Of a stretch of 64,000 nt of DNA, positions 33,492 through 45,828 are shown one piece after another; the first letter of the stretch is position 1, and every line of letters starts with the position of its first letter. A model generated the notes under the pieces. It was not told the origin of the DNA and searched no databases. It saw only the letters and a list, made by a program, of their open reading frames with translations. Both the position numbers and the translations under genes were made by a program. This DNA comes from Coleophoma eucalyptorum (taxonomy: Eukaryota; Ascomycota; Leotiomycetes; Helotiales; Dermateaceae). Location of the stretch: assembly GCA_026120035.1 (NCBI GenBank), contig JALRME010000065.1, positions 35,212 through 99,211 on the forward strand, read 5' to 3'.

Positions 33492-36369
33492 ATGAAGTAC
33501 ATCATTCTTCTCCTGTGGACAGCGACTAGAACTTTGGCCTTACCGTCTCATGGGATTTATCAAAGGCAGAATATAACTGTAGAGTTGGGGAACACCACGG
33601 TTGTACAGTCGTCTGCTCCAGCCAACGATTCTGTTACTGTGGAGGTGGATGCCCAAGCCATTACTGAATCTGTCGAAGTCGAAATAGAAATTGAAGATGC
33701 GCCATTGACAACACTTATACCAACTGTGCATTGGAGCATAGATACTTCGAGCTATGATCATCTGGCTCCTTCTCAGTCCAACCAGGTGTATTATGCTGAA
33801 AATGGCATTAATGGTATGTGGTCAATTATCTTAATACTTCCAGTACTTGTCTTTGAACGGTTAAGGGACCATTTTATATCAAACCCTAAGGCATCATTTC
33901 TACTCACCTGTCCACCCACCCTAAGATAAATCATAGATTCTTGAGGATATTTTGAATTTGGCTAACACCACGATAGATCCAACACAGAAGCATCAAATGG
34001 GCACCATGAACATCAACTATGCTTACCCAACCGTCAACCTCGATCATTCAGATAGCCTGTCTGTTACTTATGATCTCAATCATGGCCTCATCATCACGTT
34101 TTCGACTCCACAAGCTTCCCAGATTGCGCAGTCCAATTGGTTGCCAGAAAATGACTTGCTCATGGTCACTTATACCGAAGGTTGTGGAGATGCTGATGTG
34201 ACAGACTTCTGTTATTTCAAAGTCAGCACAATTACTTGCTCATCTGATTTGACTTGTACTGTTCAAGGCTCACCAGTGGACCACCTTACCGCATTTATAT
34301 CTGTAGATATTGAGTGGGGCACCTACTACCCATCAATACCACCACCACAGTCGTTTTCCAGCGGCCAAAGCGGCGATAATGGATCAAATTCTACCTCTAC
34401 ATCAGGAAACGATACTACTACTGACTCTAACGAAGTATCTGGACCACTATGTGGTCCTGTGGACCCTATATATGGTCTTCCTTCGGCATCCTTGGGTATT
34501 GACTTTGATGAAGCTTTGGACGACTGCTTTGGCTTCGAGGATATCGACCAAACGGATTATAGCTCATACCTTGACACGATTTCTGATGACGCCGTGCTTG
34601 AAGATGCTCCACAGAATACCGTCGACACCACTGCAGATCTAGAGGGCGATGACTATCTTCTGAACCAAACAGCACTTGACCTGGGATTGCAGCGTAAATC
34701 TTTGAATGAACGCGGTTTTTTTGATATCCCCGGATTCAATGTACCAATCACTAAAGATCTCTTCAAGAAAGATTTCTCTTTCGCCCTTCCCCAGTCAAAG
34801 AATACAGTCGATACTCCATTCGGAAAGCCAGGTGTCTTATTGAAGGCATTTGGAAGCAAGGCCACCTCCAACTCGAAGGCTACTGCAGATCTTACCTTCT
34901 ACTGTGTTGAGTGTGGAGCCACAGGGTCACTTAGTATCACTGGGAAAGCATCTTTCGCTGTCCTGACAGGTATCACAGCTGCGGAGTTGGCTGCCAATGC
35001 TGATCTTCAGATCATCTTCCAAATTGGTGTTGTAGCGAATGCCAAGTACGAGCAAAAGTTCGATTTCAAAATCGCCGACTTTGGACTTCCAGGACTCAGC
35101 TTCGGTATTGTGACAATTGGGCCACAAATCAGTGTTGGCACAGACGTAGCTTTCAATGCACAAGCAAATGGACAACTTTTAGCCGGTGCAAAATTTGGCT
35201 TCCAGAACGCGAGGTCCGTCATTGACTTCGTTGATTCAAGAAGATCATCGAGTTCAGGATGGACACCACAGTTTACCCCAGTATTGAGTGCAAGTGGCAA
35301 CATTGTTCTATCCGCAGAGATTGGTTTCCCACTTTCACTAACTTGTGGAATTACAATTGCCAAACTTGGATCCCTTGGTGCCGGTATTGTGGAACGACCA
35401 GCTATCGAGGCTAAAGCACAGTTTTCGGCAGAGCTGGAGCTCAATAATGGTGCTGTCTCTAAATCCATCACAACCACCGACAACTGCCAAGGTATCGCAA
35501 CTCAGATCACCTTCAAGAACTTCCTATACGCAACGGCTACTGCGTTCAAGAAGCAATTTAATTTTGACCTGGTGAAACCATTCTCCAAGGTCCTTGATAA
35601 AGGTTGCATTAAACTGACAGGTAAACAACCCACTGCGGCGCGGACACGACGACAGGTCTTGAACACCACACTTGACGATATAACTTCGGATGAGACTGCA
35701 ATGCTTGGAACTACAGATACAGTGACAGTTTTTCCAGATATCCCGACAGTCGACTACAATACCACTGACGGCGTCAACTTTGTCGGCTTAATGGATTCTA
35801 CCTCGACGTATTCCATCACTACCTGCTCAGACGGAAATGTGTACATGCAGCCAGCTACTGCACAGTCTGGGCTAGCAGATGTTTCATGTTCGACTCTCTT
35901 CTCATCGGTCGCAGGAAAAATCGTGGCAGATGGTCTTGGTCGCATCATCCATTATTACGGCAACACAATGAGCAAGATTGGAGTTTCTCGTCTTCGGGTC
36001 GCGAATCAAGAAACAATCCCTACTGGTGCTAAATACTTGAGCTTAAACCCATTTGATCTTGATAATAGTACTAGCACGCCAGATTCACTCCTTGCGGTTG
36101 GTGCAAGCGGCAATCAGTTTTTCCCGGTGGTATGCGCCTACACCAACGCAACAATTCCACCAAAGGTGTATGTTGTACAAAATATCACAGCTGGCATTAA
36201 TTTATTGCAGAGCTCAGCCCTAGAGTTCACTGTTACAGGGTCCCCGGTTGCACAGTGCGTTTCCCTGCCGGTCATCGCAGTAAAGGATGGAGGGCTGGCC
36301 TTTGCGAACGTGTACAACGTTGATCAAAGTAACGAGGGAGGTGATGCAGAATTTGACTCTATCCCATAG
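33492..36369 (+). CDS. Large secreted protein of unknown function, paralogue B
   Basis: Exons 33492-33813 and 33977-36369, with a 163-nt intron, encode 904 residues. The signal peptide is MKYIILLLWTATRTLA. The N-terminal domain has VHWSIDTSSYDHLAPSQSNQ and, after the splice, NINYAYPTVNLDHS, equivalent to NIDTTDLSNLVPSQSS and NHTYPAVVLEHS of paralogue A. The single intron falls at the same residue and phase (after Gly-Ile-(Asn), before Asp) as intron 1 of A. The central part has FYCVECGATGSLSITGKA, like YCVGCAVTGKLNFAGKI in A, and the C-terminal domain has IIHYYGNTMSKIGVSRLRV. The Ala/Pro/Lys linker of A is missing here. Basic sites near RKSLNER and RTRRQ could be processed by a kexin-like protease. 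Other acceptors in the intron give stops, so the one used here, at 33976, is well supported. Function is unknown. Confidence 0.88.
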
Positions 36370-36730
36370 GCGTCAACGGGCACTACTAATGCGCGGGGGT
36401 AACATTCAATGAGTGAGAGCATCGTTATTTTTTTAATTATTTTTAATTAATGTCACAATCCAAGTCATATTTCTTTTCGACGAAGGTGTAATACTCGTAA
36501 CCTGGCATTGCGCACAATAGACTTCCTCCTACAAATATTGAAGTCCTCCCCGCCATTCCACTCTAGAAACTCAGATGCCACGTGAAGCCGGGGGGTGCGA
36601 TGATGACTCATGCAAACATAATTATCCGAACAGTTAACCTACATTCTACTATCATTGAACTTTTGTAATCCAACATCCGTGGCTACAAAATCGTAGTCCT
36701 GTATCCTGCCAGCCGTGTGATCTTATCAAT

Positions 36731-38936
36731 ATGAGCAACAGGCCAAAGCCACGATCAATTAAATACACGGGGTATATCTGGTCAACACCTGTCAGTGCCG
36801 AAAGCAAAATTATACTAATGAGCAAATAGATGTTGGACATGCAAATCAAGGAAAATAAGATGTGACGAAAGACCATCATCTTGTGAAAATTGTGAGAAAA
36901 GAGGTCTGGCGTGTGGTGGCTACGATATCAAATTGCAGTGGCTATCTGACCCATTTGCGCAACCCACAGCAGCTAGCGGTCAAGGACGAAGAAGAATCAA
37001 GTTAGGTAGGAAAACTCAACATAATTCTCTCTGGAATGCAACCTTAGCTTTAAAATCTTCTCAGATCGAACCAGCGGCCTTCAATATAGTATGACGGATA
37101 TCGATGACTTCCTTTGTACCATCGACGATGACCCCCGAAGCAAGGACTCACTGAGAAAGGGCCCATTTTCCACATTTGCAGTTTGTACAGGTAATCAAGA
37201 ATACCAAGTTCCATGGGAAACTGAATCTCTAGATTTCTCTACAGTTCTTGTTCATTCTGAAAGCCAGCTTGTTGGGCATCTTGATAAATACACCTCACCG
37301 GCAGGTCTCGATAATCACTACGCAGATATTGCCAAATCGTCAGAGTTGAGTCTAAATCTCTCCTTGCATGCTTCATCATCCTTAGATGAGTATGGGAACG
37401 ATATAAATGCCGAGGTCTCTCATGCTGCTAGCATTTCCGCAAATTTTGCGGCAGATTACGAAGGGGTTACGGACGAGCACCGTATCTCACCAACCATCGG
37501 ACTTGACAAAAACTACTTCGATAACATATCTCTTGCTACATGCCACGAATTTGTTGCGTCATATCACTCAACACAGGCTGTGCCCCAAACTCCATATGGT
37601 GTAACCCATTTACCAATTCAAAATATTCAAATCGGTCTCTCCGAAGATGCCGATGTTAATATGTTGATGCACCATTATATTGTTAACCTTGCAGATGTTC
37701 TTCAGCCTATTCAATACCTCCAGAATACCTATCGTGATTTGTACGTACCCACTGCACTCGAAGGAGGACTCATTCCTATATCGGACCCAAAAGCAGCGGA
37801 TAGAAAAGCCCACTCAGCCCTGTTTTATGCTTTGTTGGCTTCAGCGGCATTCCATCTCTGGAACTGTAACAAGACTGAAATTAAGTTTCAGAAAATGGGT
37901 ACTCAGCATAGGTGCCATGCACTTCATCTCTTGCAGTGTGCTATCAACTCTCAAACTCTCAGCTCAAATTATAGGAGCCTTTTAATGGCAATGCTAGCTT
38001 TGGTTTCCATTGGCGTAAGTATTAACGAGTTACTTGAAGAAAAACTCACTAATCTACTGCTAGTTAATGTCAGGCGAAGCTGAAGACTTCACTGTACATC
38101 TTAATGGTACAGTACAGCTACGGAACTCACGCAGACACTGGAAAATAATCGGTGGATCAACTCGTCAACTTAATGAGATAAGTGCCTTTTTAAACCTCCT
38201 GGCCCGAACACTATGTTTCCAGACCACTTCATCGCCGTGGATTGGTAATGATGGTGATATATCCTACTCAAAGGATAACCTAGCGGAAACGACTCAGTTC
38301 GGAAGCTGCTATATATACATGTATGGAATTACGCCAAATATTGCAGCAGCAATCCAGGAAACTTGCCGACTCTCGGAACTGTTAGCTCATTTGGATGGCA
38401 ACCAGAAACAGAACTCTGAACTAGCTCTCTTCGAAGAATGTGAGGCGCTAGGCGAAAGACTTCTATCCTGGAACCTCGAATCCGAGAAGGCAGTATCCAC
38501 TCTGGCGGGCAATGATACAATGTCAAAAATCTTTGAACAGCATGCAAAGGCCTGGCACTGCGCAGCACTAATATATTATTACTATCGTATTCAGCATTAC
38601 GATGTTGGATATCTTGTGGAACAAGCAGAGTGTGTAACTGAGCACATGCACACCATCGAGGATATAAAAGCTGAATCAAAGTGCGAGACGATTAACAGAA
38701 TGGCCCCTATTACATGGCCGATGTTCATTGCCTCGTGTGTTAGTACGGGGTTAAAGCGGGAACCTCACAGGAGATGGTGGGAAAAGGTGCAACATTATGG
38801 AATTGCAAACATAAAAAGACAGTGGGATATAGTGCAGGTAATTTGGGCAATGGGAGATGAGATGAGACAAGAATTCGGGACATCGAATTGGATGGATATT
38901 TACTGCCAGTTGGGAACTAATATGTTGCCTATATAA
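36731..38936 (+). CDS. Zn(II)2Cys6 transcription factor of the ARCA / acriflavine-sensitivity (acr-2) type
   Basis: Four exons (36731-36771, 36830-37005, 37065-38014, 38064-38936) give 679 residues. The first two exons are small and easily missed. Exon 1 encodes MSNRPKPRSIKYT, and splicing produces TGCWTCKSRKIRCDERPSSC. The zinc-cluster cysteines are 15, 18, 25, 32, 35 and 42, followed by GGYDIKLQW, a stretch typical of acr-2-like regulators. Introns are 58, 59 and 49 nt, the first with branch site TACTAAT. The last junction gives VSIGLMSGEAEDFTVHL, a conserved point in this family. The large C-terminal half is the helical fungal_trans_2-type region with YIYMYGITPNIAAAI and KAWHCAALIYYYYRI. 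It is the nearest regulator to the dehydrogenase-aminotransferase-ureohydrolase block downstream, so it is the natural candidate controller of that block (inference). Confidence 0.9.
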
Positions 38937-39927
38937 TTACAGGCGTCAGTTATCGTATCTGACGGTCTTTCAGGAAGTCGTGTTAGTGTATTATTTAAAT
39001 TGAAAGATGGCAAAGTATGTCACAATCCAGACTGCCGAATTTTGTCGTTCGATAACTCCTAAAAATGAGTACAAGCGCATGAAATTTGAAATTTAATAAA
39101 GATATGTATGATGCTGTGAACTAAGAGGCTATGAATTCCACTGCAACATGGACGCGAGAACCAGCCGTTTTATTTTAATTCTCTTGAATGAAGGTTAGTT
39201 GTAACGAGGCGCCTAGAGAAACGAGTAAAATACCACGCTAGTGAAGAATACAGGCGTTCTTTGTCTGTTCTATAAGGCTTCGGAGTTGGTGGAATTGTGA
39301 ATTTGCCATTTCCAAGTCGAGGTGGAGACGGCTCGGAGATTCATTCCCTGTGATATTTAGCTCTGGCGGCGGAAACCCCACATCAAGTTGTTCGGTTAAT
39401 ATATACCTGCGTAGATTTGAGCTACGAAGGATCTACAGTGTAGCCTAGTCTCGTGTGTAATACCGGAGTTACTATTAGATTTCCCTTACATCTATTCCGG
39501 TGTGATTGATAGATCCTACAAGAAACCCCACTCCTTCTTGCCTATCAGTTATACCATACCGGAAGCAGTTGCCTGCAATCCTTCTTCAAGCAGAGACAGC
39601 GGGGCTTTTATGAAGACATGGGTAGGGCCGCACGACAAGTAAAGTTTTAGTTTACGCACTTCATTGCATTAATTGAAGCTATTGTAGAACCACTAAGCCG
39701 TACTGTGGATTGTGGCACAGATGTTAGGTAATTGATCACAGGTGCAACCGTTTCCGAATCTGCAGGGAAATACAATCCTAGAATTGCTACTATCTATAGC
39801 GCTCTCCTACCAGTACCAGGAATTCAATGCTCAAGGCTGGCTGGACATGTGAAGTTTACCCAAAAAGTCAGCAGCCAGATGTAGACATACTTGACGCGGG
39901 AAACATTAGTGCTTTTTCACCAAGCTA
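38937..39927. other. Intergenic, about 1 kb
   Basis: It lies between the convergent regulator and dehydrogenase genes. A 73-codon plus-strand ORF at 39827-40048 is the antisense shadow of the last dehydrogenase exon. Nothing else is supported. Confidence 0.6.
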
Positions 39928-40951
39928 TCAACCCCGAAATGCCCAGGAAGCTGTGAGCCCCGCATCTACAACAACCTGCTGGCCCGTCATGGATGTGTTC
40001 TTTGCTAGTAAGACGTACATATTGGCGCAATCATCGAGATATGTCTAAGCCGTATTAGAAGGGTATCTCAAGTGGGTGACAGACGGCAAACCTCATGCTT
40101 TAGAACAGCCTCTTCCTGCTCCTGGGAAATCTGCTCATCGGTAAATTGCAGGCCCTGAAACGTTAGAAAGGTAGTATACCAGGATGGGAAACTATAGAAG
40201 ACAAACCCAATCTGTTAAAAGCTGGCCTGGAAGAATGGCATTAAGCCGTAACTTGGGACCCTGCGTTGCGGCAATACATTTCATTAAATGAAGACCCGCC
40301 GCTTTGCTTACTGAGTACGCCATGCTACTACCGCTTTGTGTAACACCCTACAGAATCAGCCTAGAAAATAAGGAGTGCAAGTTAATCCTACTGCAATAGA
40401 AGAGGTAATAAGATATACGCCGCCCTCTTCATTCGCATTAAAGATTGGACCAGCTGCCTGCATAAGCTGTAGGTGGCACATCGTATTTGTCGCCCAGCAC
40501 TGATTGTATCAGCTATAAATTAATTAAGATATTTCATGGAGTATACCTTGTTCCATTCTTCTATACTCAGCGCGTTCAGATCTTTGAAATCCGAGAAGCG
40601 AGTCCATCCAGCATTAGCCACGATGATGTCTAATCCACCTAGCTTTTCTACTGTTTCTTTCACGATGCGAAAATTATCTTCAGGAATTCCTGCATCCTAT
40701 CTGGGTCAGTGAAAATGTCAAAAACAAAAAAAAAACAAGGCGAAGAATGAATTTGTTACACCCTGGACCATATACGCCTTCGCCCCATACCCTTCGACCT
40801 TCTTGACGACTTCTTCTGCCTTGACTTTATTGGACACGTAGTTCACCATTATAGAAGCTCCTTCTTTGGCAAAACTTTCGCAAATTGATGCTCCTAAACC
40901 CCGGCTACCACCGGTAACAAGCACACGTCGACCATTAAGCGTGTAAGGCAT
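39928..40951 (-). CDS. Classical short-chain dehydrogenase/reductase, six exons
   Basis: Exons 40951-40760, 40696-40547, 40499-40392, 40347-40207, 40154-40092 and 40044-39928 give 256 residues. Introns are 63, 47, 44, 52 and 47 nt, all in phase 0, so each exon encodes whole codons. TGGSRGLG at residues 13-20 binds the nucleotide, followed by GGLDIIVANAGWTRFSD, LITSSIAGVTQSGSS and the catalytic Tyr161 and Lys165 in YSVSKAAGLHLMK. The end with KNTSMTGQQVVVDAGL is the usual classical-SDR C-terminus. Length is normal for the family, so the gene is intact although only exon 1 forms an ORF of any length. It resembles 3-oxoacyl-ACP-reductase-like SDRs, which act on many alcohols and ketones. Its start faces that of the aminotransferase gene, 400 bp away, suggesting a shared promoter. 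Confidence 0.9.
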
Positions 40952-41351
40952 TGTTTGGAAGGTTTGATGAAATTATTTACTATCGCGAGGGTATGTGATG
41001 GAAAAGGTATATTTTGAAACTGGTAAGGATGGCGAAAAGAAATAAATAAAGGCGTCACCATGTCTTTTAACCAGAGCTTAGGTGGCTTCATAGGGGATTC
41101 ATAAGCTGCAGGGCAAATACTAGTACAACAGGTATTGTCATAATCCTTGACAAAAACAAATTTCAACCAACCCGCCCCCCCCCTGCACCACCTTACTAGG
41201 CTTGAGATCTTTACAAGCTAAGCCAATTTGAAAGTCCAATTTATGCAGGGTAGCTGATATAGAAGTACCTGTTGATGCCATTATATTTTGCAACAGTAGC
41301 ACGTTTTGTATCTCTGAATCTTCAGCTTTCTCAATATTTGCATCAACTACA
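40952..41351. promoter_or_regulatory. Putative bidirectional promoter of dehydrogenase and aminotransferase
   Basis: The two genes are divergent with 400 bp between start codons and no other gene between them. A C-rich run (CCCGCCCCCCCCC) lies at 41170-41182. No specific operator was identified. Co-regulation is inferred from the arrangement only. Confidence 0.4.
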
Positions 41352-43199
41352 ATGGAGAATTGTGACATCAAGCCAAAACCTATGGACCTTAGCCAACATT
41401 TCTCAAAAGCTTCCAAAAAGAGAGCCCCCAATGTCCTCAAGGAGTATTATAAGTTCCTTCGTATACCAGAAATGGGGAATCTCGCTGGCGGTACGTTACA
41501 ACAATCGTTCTGACACTCGAGCGGAGGACTAAACCATAAAATAGGCCTACCATTCCCAGGAAATTTTCCTTTCAATGCTCTAGAGGTTCCTAGTGCTGGG
41601 GCGAGAAGTCTTTTGAATCTCTGTACGAAGGATGCCAATTCTGAAGCTGTACGCTCTTCGACACACCATGTCCATATCCCGAAAGCACCCTCTGACCCAA
41701 ATTCGATGAGTGAGGTTAGCCTAGACACTGCCCTTCAATATGGCAGCTCTCAAGGTTACCCGCCCCTCTATCTTCGACTGAAAACACTGGTCAACGTGTA
41801 CCATCCAAACATTCCCTACGAGGGAGGAGCCGAGATCATGATTAATGGAGGATCTGCAGATGGGCTGTCCAAAATATATGAACTGTTGTTCAATTATTGG
41901 GATGCAGATGGGCATGCTTTCCAAGAGAGAGAGGGTTTGCTCGTTGAAGAATTTGTGTACGCGCCACCGGTCGCACAGATCAGGCCAAGAGATGTTAACA
42001 TCGTTCCGGTCAAAATGGATGCCGAAGGAATGCTAGCATACGGCCCTGGAGGACTATGTGACACCCTCGAGCACTGGGATTATGCCAATGGAAAAAGGCC
42101 TCATGTGGTATATATCATCCCGTATGTTTGCATCTTTAAATCTATGTGAAGTAGCTGATCAGATACCAGTACCGGTCAAAACCCCACGTCGGGTGTACTA
42201 TCATTCTCACGCCGCAAGGAGATATATGAAATTTGCTCGAAATTTAATCTTGTTCTCATCGAGGATGATCCATATTGGAATCTCTACTATCCTTCTGCAA
42301 AATCCATCTCCTTCAAATACCGAAATGGTCCTAGTCCTTTGATTCGTCCAAATCACAATTACTCTACGCAATCCTTGGGAGGCCAATCGACTGGATATAA
42401 ATTCCTCGACGAGCTTGTTCCGAGCTTTTTGAGCATTGATGTTGATGGACGGGTTATTCGGCTGGACACGTTTTCCAAGACCGTCGCCCCCGGGTGCAGG
42501 CTGGGGTGGATAACCGCGCAGAAAAGCGTGTGCGAACAACTTTTCAGGATAACAGATGGCACTTCGCAGCAACCTTCTGGATTCGTCCAAGCTATAGTCG
42601 CGCAGCTACTTGGGGATTTAGGGACTTCAACCTCCATAATTCCCACAGCCGTTAGCACCGAAAACCCGGTTGGAGGATGGGGATTGGAAGGTTGGGTTAG
42701 TTGGTTGGAAGGTCTTCGCAGCGTCAATGAACGGCGAATGATAACCATGGCGACTATCTTTGAAGAGAATCGGATCACGACATCTGAGGCAGGACAGATT
42801 GAGATGTTTAGTTTCGATTGGCCTATGGGCGGAATGTTTATCTGGATCAAAGTCAGTATCTTCAATCACCCTTTGGTGTCAGCTGTGAGTCCGAGGCGTC
42901 TCATGCTGGCATTGTGGGTCTTCTGCACTCAGCACCCTTATCGCATCCTGGCTGTCCCGGGCGGAGACTTCGCAGCCAGTAAATCGACCGCAGAGACCCA
43001 GGGATTCCTCTTCCTTCGCTTCTGCTTTGCAGCAGTTGCAGAAGACGTACTTGAAGCTAAGTCTCGGTCATTCATACAAGCCTGTCGGGACTTTTGGGAT
43101 TTCCAGAGCACGAAAGCCATTGACCTCATTCTGGAAGAAGAAGACGCCATGAGTCAAGCAGGTGTAGATGACGTGGAGATGGATCGAGAAATTTATTAA
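41352..43199 (+). CDS. PLP-dependent aromatic-amino-acid-type aminotransferase (class I/II, Aro8-like)
   Basis: Exons 41352-41490, 41545-42121 and 42170-43199 encode 581 residues, with introns of 54 and 48 nt. Splicing creates NLAGGLPFPGNFPF, the substrate-binding start of this family, and PTGQNPTSGVLSFSRRKEIYE, the conserved Asn-Pro loop. The sequence continues with LVLIEDDPYWNL, where Asp contacts the pyridine nitrogen, and LDTFSKTVAPGCRLGW, where Lys342 should form the Schiff base with PLP. The Arg near RFCFAAV at the end fits the carboxylate-binding position. This group includes fungal Aro8/Aro9, kynurenine and 2-aminoadipate aminotransferases; exact substrate cannot be read from sequence. 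No organelle signal is evident. Met at 41382 is an alternative start. Confidence 0.92.
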
Positions 43200-44271
43200 A
43201 GTTATCTGTTTGCTGCAATTATAGTATCAATCTAAAGTGCCTATGTAGTATGAATTAGTAAATCTGAGTTCCATTTTTCAAAATCGCAACGTCTGTTTAC
43301 AAACTCTAATGGCAACTAATTTGAAGGTCAAGAAATAATATGTGTTTACCCTGTTAATTAGACCAATATCTGCTTTCGCTATTGCCCTCCATTTAGTCGT
43401 CAATCTTCGAAGGCGCCGGACTACTTCAGATCATGGCTGTGGTGACGAGCCTCGGAGTTTTATGCCTCGCACGCTTCAACACAGTGCGTCCAGCTTGAGG
43501 GATCGAAATCGGTCCAATCAATTGACAGGGTTGGCACCGGCTACCGCAACCCCCATGCTGTAATAATCCCCAACCTAATGACGTCCCTCTCGGACTTTCC
43601 TTCCTTCCTTCTGGGGTAGATGAAAGCTTAGTAGACGGGATTAACTGCAATACGACGAGAAATGTGGAGCGCAGCATCTTCACCTTCCAGAAGATATCCA
43701 GTTGATTACGTTTGGCATGACAGCATTGTTTGTTAGAGATTTAACCCGACTTAGCGTTACAGTCAGTCGTATCACCAAGATGTCTTCAGAATTGTGCACA
43801 CGACGTCACGTGGCAAAATGTTAAAGCGCGGAAAGTTCATATCAGCATTCCTGGACTGGCCTATTCCTCTCTAGAATAAAGAGTGGAAAATAGGGATTGG
43901 TGCAAGCGATGGATCTTTGGGCTCGTTTATTTCCTACAGTTTATGTCTACAAGTCGAATAAGTCCCCTTCGGAGAAGACAGCAAAATTGAATGTGAACTT
44001 TTACAGCAATATTCTTGGCAGTGCTGGTTTGGCTTGATGTTTGCGAAGAGTTCTGATAGGCAGAATGGAAAATTCGTTTATTTAAAGAGATACCAGAATC
44101 CGGGAATTTGGAAGGAAGGTATCGCCGGAGGCATGCAGTGCTATGCTTTTACAGGCGATCGTGGGTGAAATTCGATTGTTGATGCTCCACTCAAGCGTAA
44201 GGCGGTACTGAGTATTTCTTTCGCTGATTTCTCTTCTCTTGTTGAAAAACAAAAATTCACAGGCGCATCTT
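43200..44271. other. Intergenic, about 1.1 kb, upstream of ureohydrolase
   Basis: No coding feature was recognised. Short ORFs of at most 85 codons occur in several frames without motifs. It should contain the ureohydrolase promoter. Confidence 0.6.
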
Positions 44272-45594
44272 ATGGAAATGGCCTTCCAACAGCTTCTAAG
44301 CATTTTTCTGCATGCCTTGTTGTTCTGCGGTAAACCAATCCAAGCAACATCGTCTCACGATCACGAACGCGAAGATCCAGTTGAATCTGAAGCTGGGAAA
44401 ATCTCAGTAAAAGACCTAGAAGCAAAATGGGGAACAGATGTAAGTTACATCGAAAATTATTGCGTGCTAGCAATTGGCTGACAGTGTGAGCAGTGGGGAT
44501 TTTCTGGAATAGCAACTTTTGCTCACTTGAAGCATATTCAATGCTTAACCACCCCAGATCGGCTCTTCGACGTAGGAATTATCGGCGCCCCTTTTGATAC
44601 AGCTGTCAGTTATCGACCAGGAGCCAGGTTTGGTCCACGAGCCCTCCGAGCTGCATCTGCTCGCCAAACACCTTTCCGAGGCTTCAATCATCGTGCCGGC
44701 CTCAATCCTTATCATTCATGGGCTACGATCTTCGATTGCGGGGACATTCCCATTACGCCCTTCGACAATGAATTAGCACTCCACCAGATGACACTCGCAT
44801 ATGAAGAGCTTCTCTCTCGGCCATCTACAGATCCGGATAAGAAACCTGTTATTATAACATTGGGAGGCGACCACAGCGTGGCACTGCCCTCCCTCCGAGC
44901 GCTCCATAAAGCCCATGGCCAGCCTATAGCCGTGCTCCACTTCGATGCACATCTAGATACTCTACATCCAGGCAAATATCCCAATGCTTGGCTCCCAGTC
45001 GGCGAAGCTTCGCGGTCTGATTTTACCCATGGGACCATGTTCTGGATTGCTAGCTCTGAAGGATTAATATTGAACGGTAGTTCTGTTCATGGTGGCTTGC
45101 GCTCCAGGCTAGCTGGCGATGACTATGGCGACTACGCCGATGATACTCGTCAAGGCTTCCTACAAATCGAGGCCGACGATATTGACGAACTTGGTACACA
45201 GGGTATCATAGATATCATAATGGATAGAATGGGCACTGAAGTACCTGTCTATCTCTCCGTTGATATTGATGTGATCGATCCTGGTCTGGCGCCTGGAACG
45301 GGAACACCAGAGCCAGGCGGTTGGACGACCAGAGAACTGATTCGGATCATCCGAGGCATCGATGAGTTGAATATTGTGGGAGCGGACCTTGTCGAAGTAA
45401 GCCCTTCTTACGATGGATCAGGAGAACAGACAGCCTTGGCAGGGGCTCAAATCGTCTATGAAATGTTGACTACTGTGGTAAAGAAGGGCATGCGGAAGCG
45501 AGGGTTGTATGTTGCGTGGGGAGGAAAGGGCGTTAAGGAGAGTGCACCAGAAAATAAAGATGATCTAGCCGAGAGGGGTAGGGATGAATTATGA
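44272..45594 (+). CDS. Agmatinase/guanidino-acid ureohydrolase with signal peptide
   Basis: Exons 44272-44439 and 44494-45594, with a 54-nt intron, give 422 residues. The ureohydrolase (arginase/agmatinase) metal-binding motifs are complete: GGDHS at 180-184, DAHLD at 207-211 and DIDVIDP at 313-319, providing the His and Asp ligands of a two-manganese site. IGAPFDTAVSYRPGARFGP marks the agmatinase rather than the arginase branch. The reaction should release urea from agmatine, guanidinobutyrate or a related compound. Unlike cytosolic relatives, the N-terminus is a hydrophobic leader (QQLLSIFLHALLFCGKPIQA) that looks like a secretion signal, so the product may act outside the cell or in the secretory pathway. 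The ATG at 44272 is chosen because the leader begins there. It lies downstream of, and in the same orientation as, the aminotransferase. Confidence 0.92.
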
Positions 45595-45828
45595 TTGTGG
45601 TTATAGACTCCAGTGGGAGAATATTAGCAAGAGACACCATTAGCCGGTATTGCCTGGAATCATATGAAAAATATAAAAAAAGAGCATTATAATGGGAAGG
45701 CTTCATGAGGAGCATTAAGACAGTTCATATCATAAAGTAAGAAAAGACTATACGTTCTTATTGGAAATTTATCACATTCTATCTACACAAAGCAATGCCT
45801 TTTCTATAGATTTTAACCTTCCATATAC

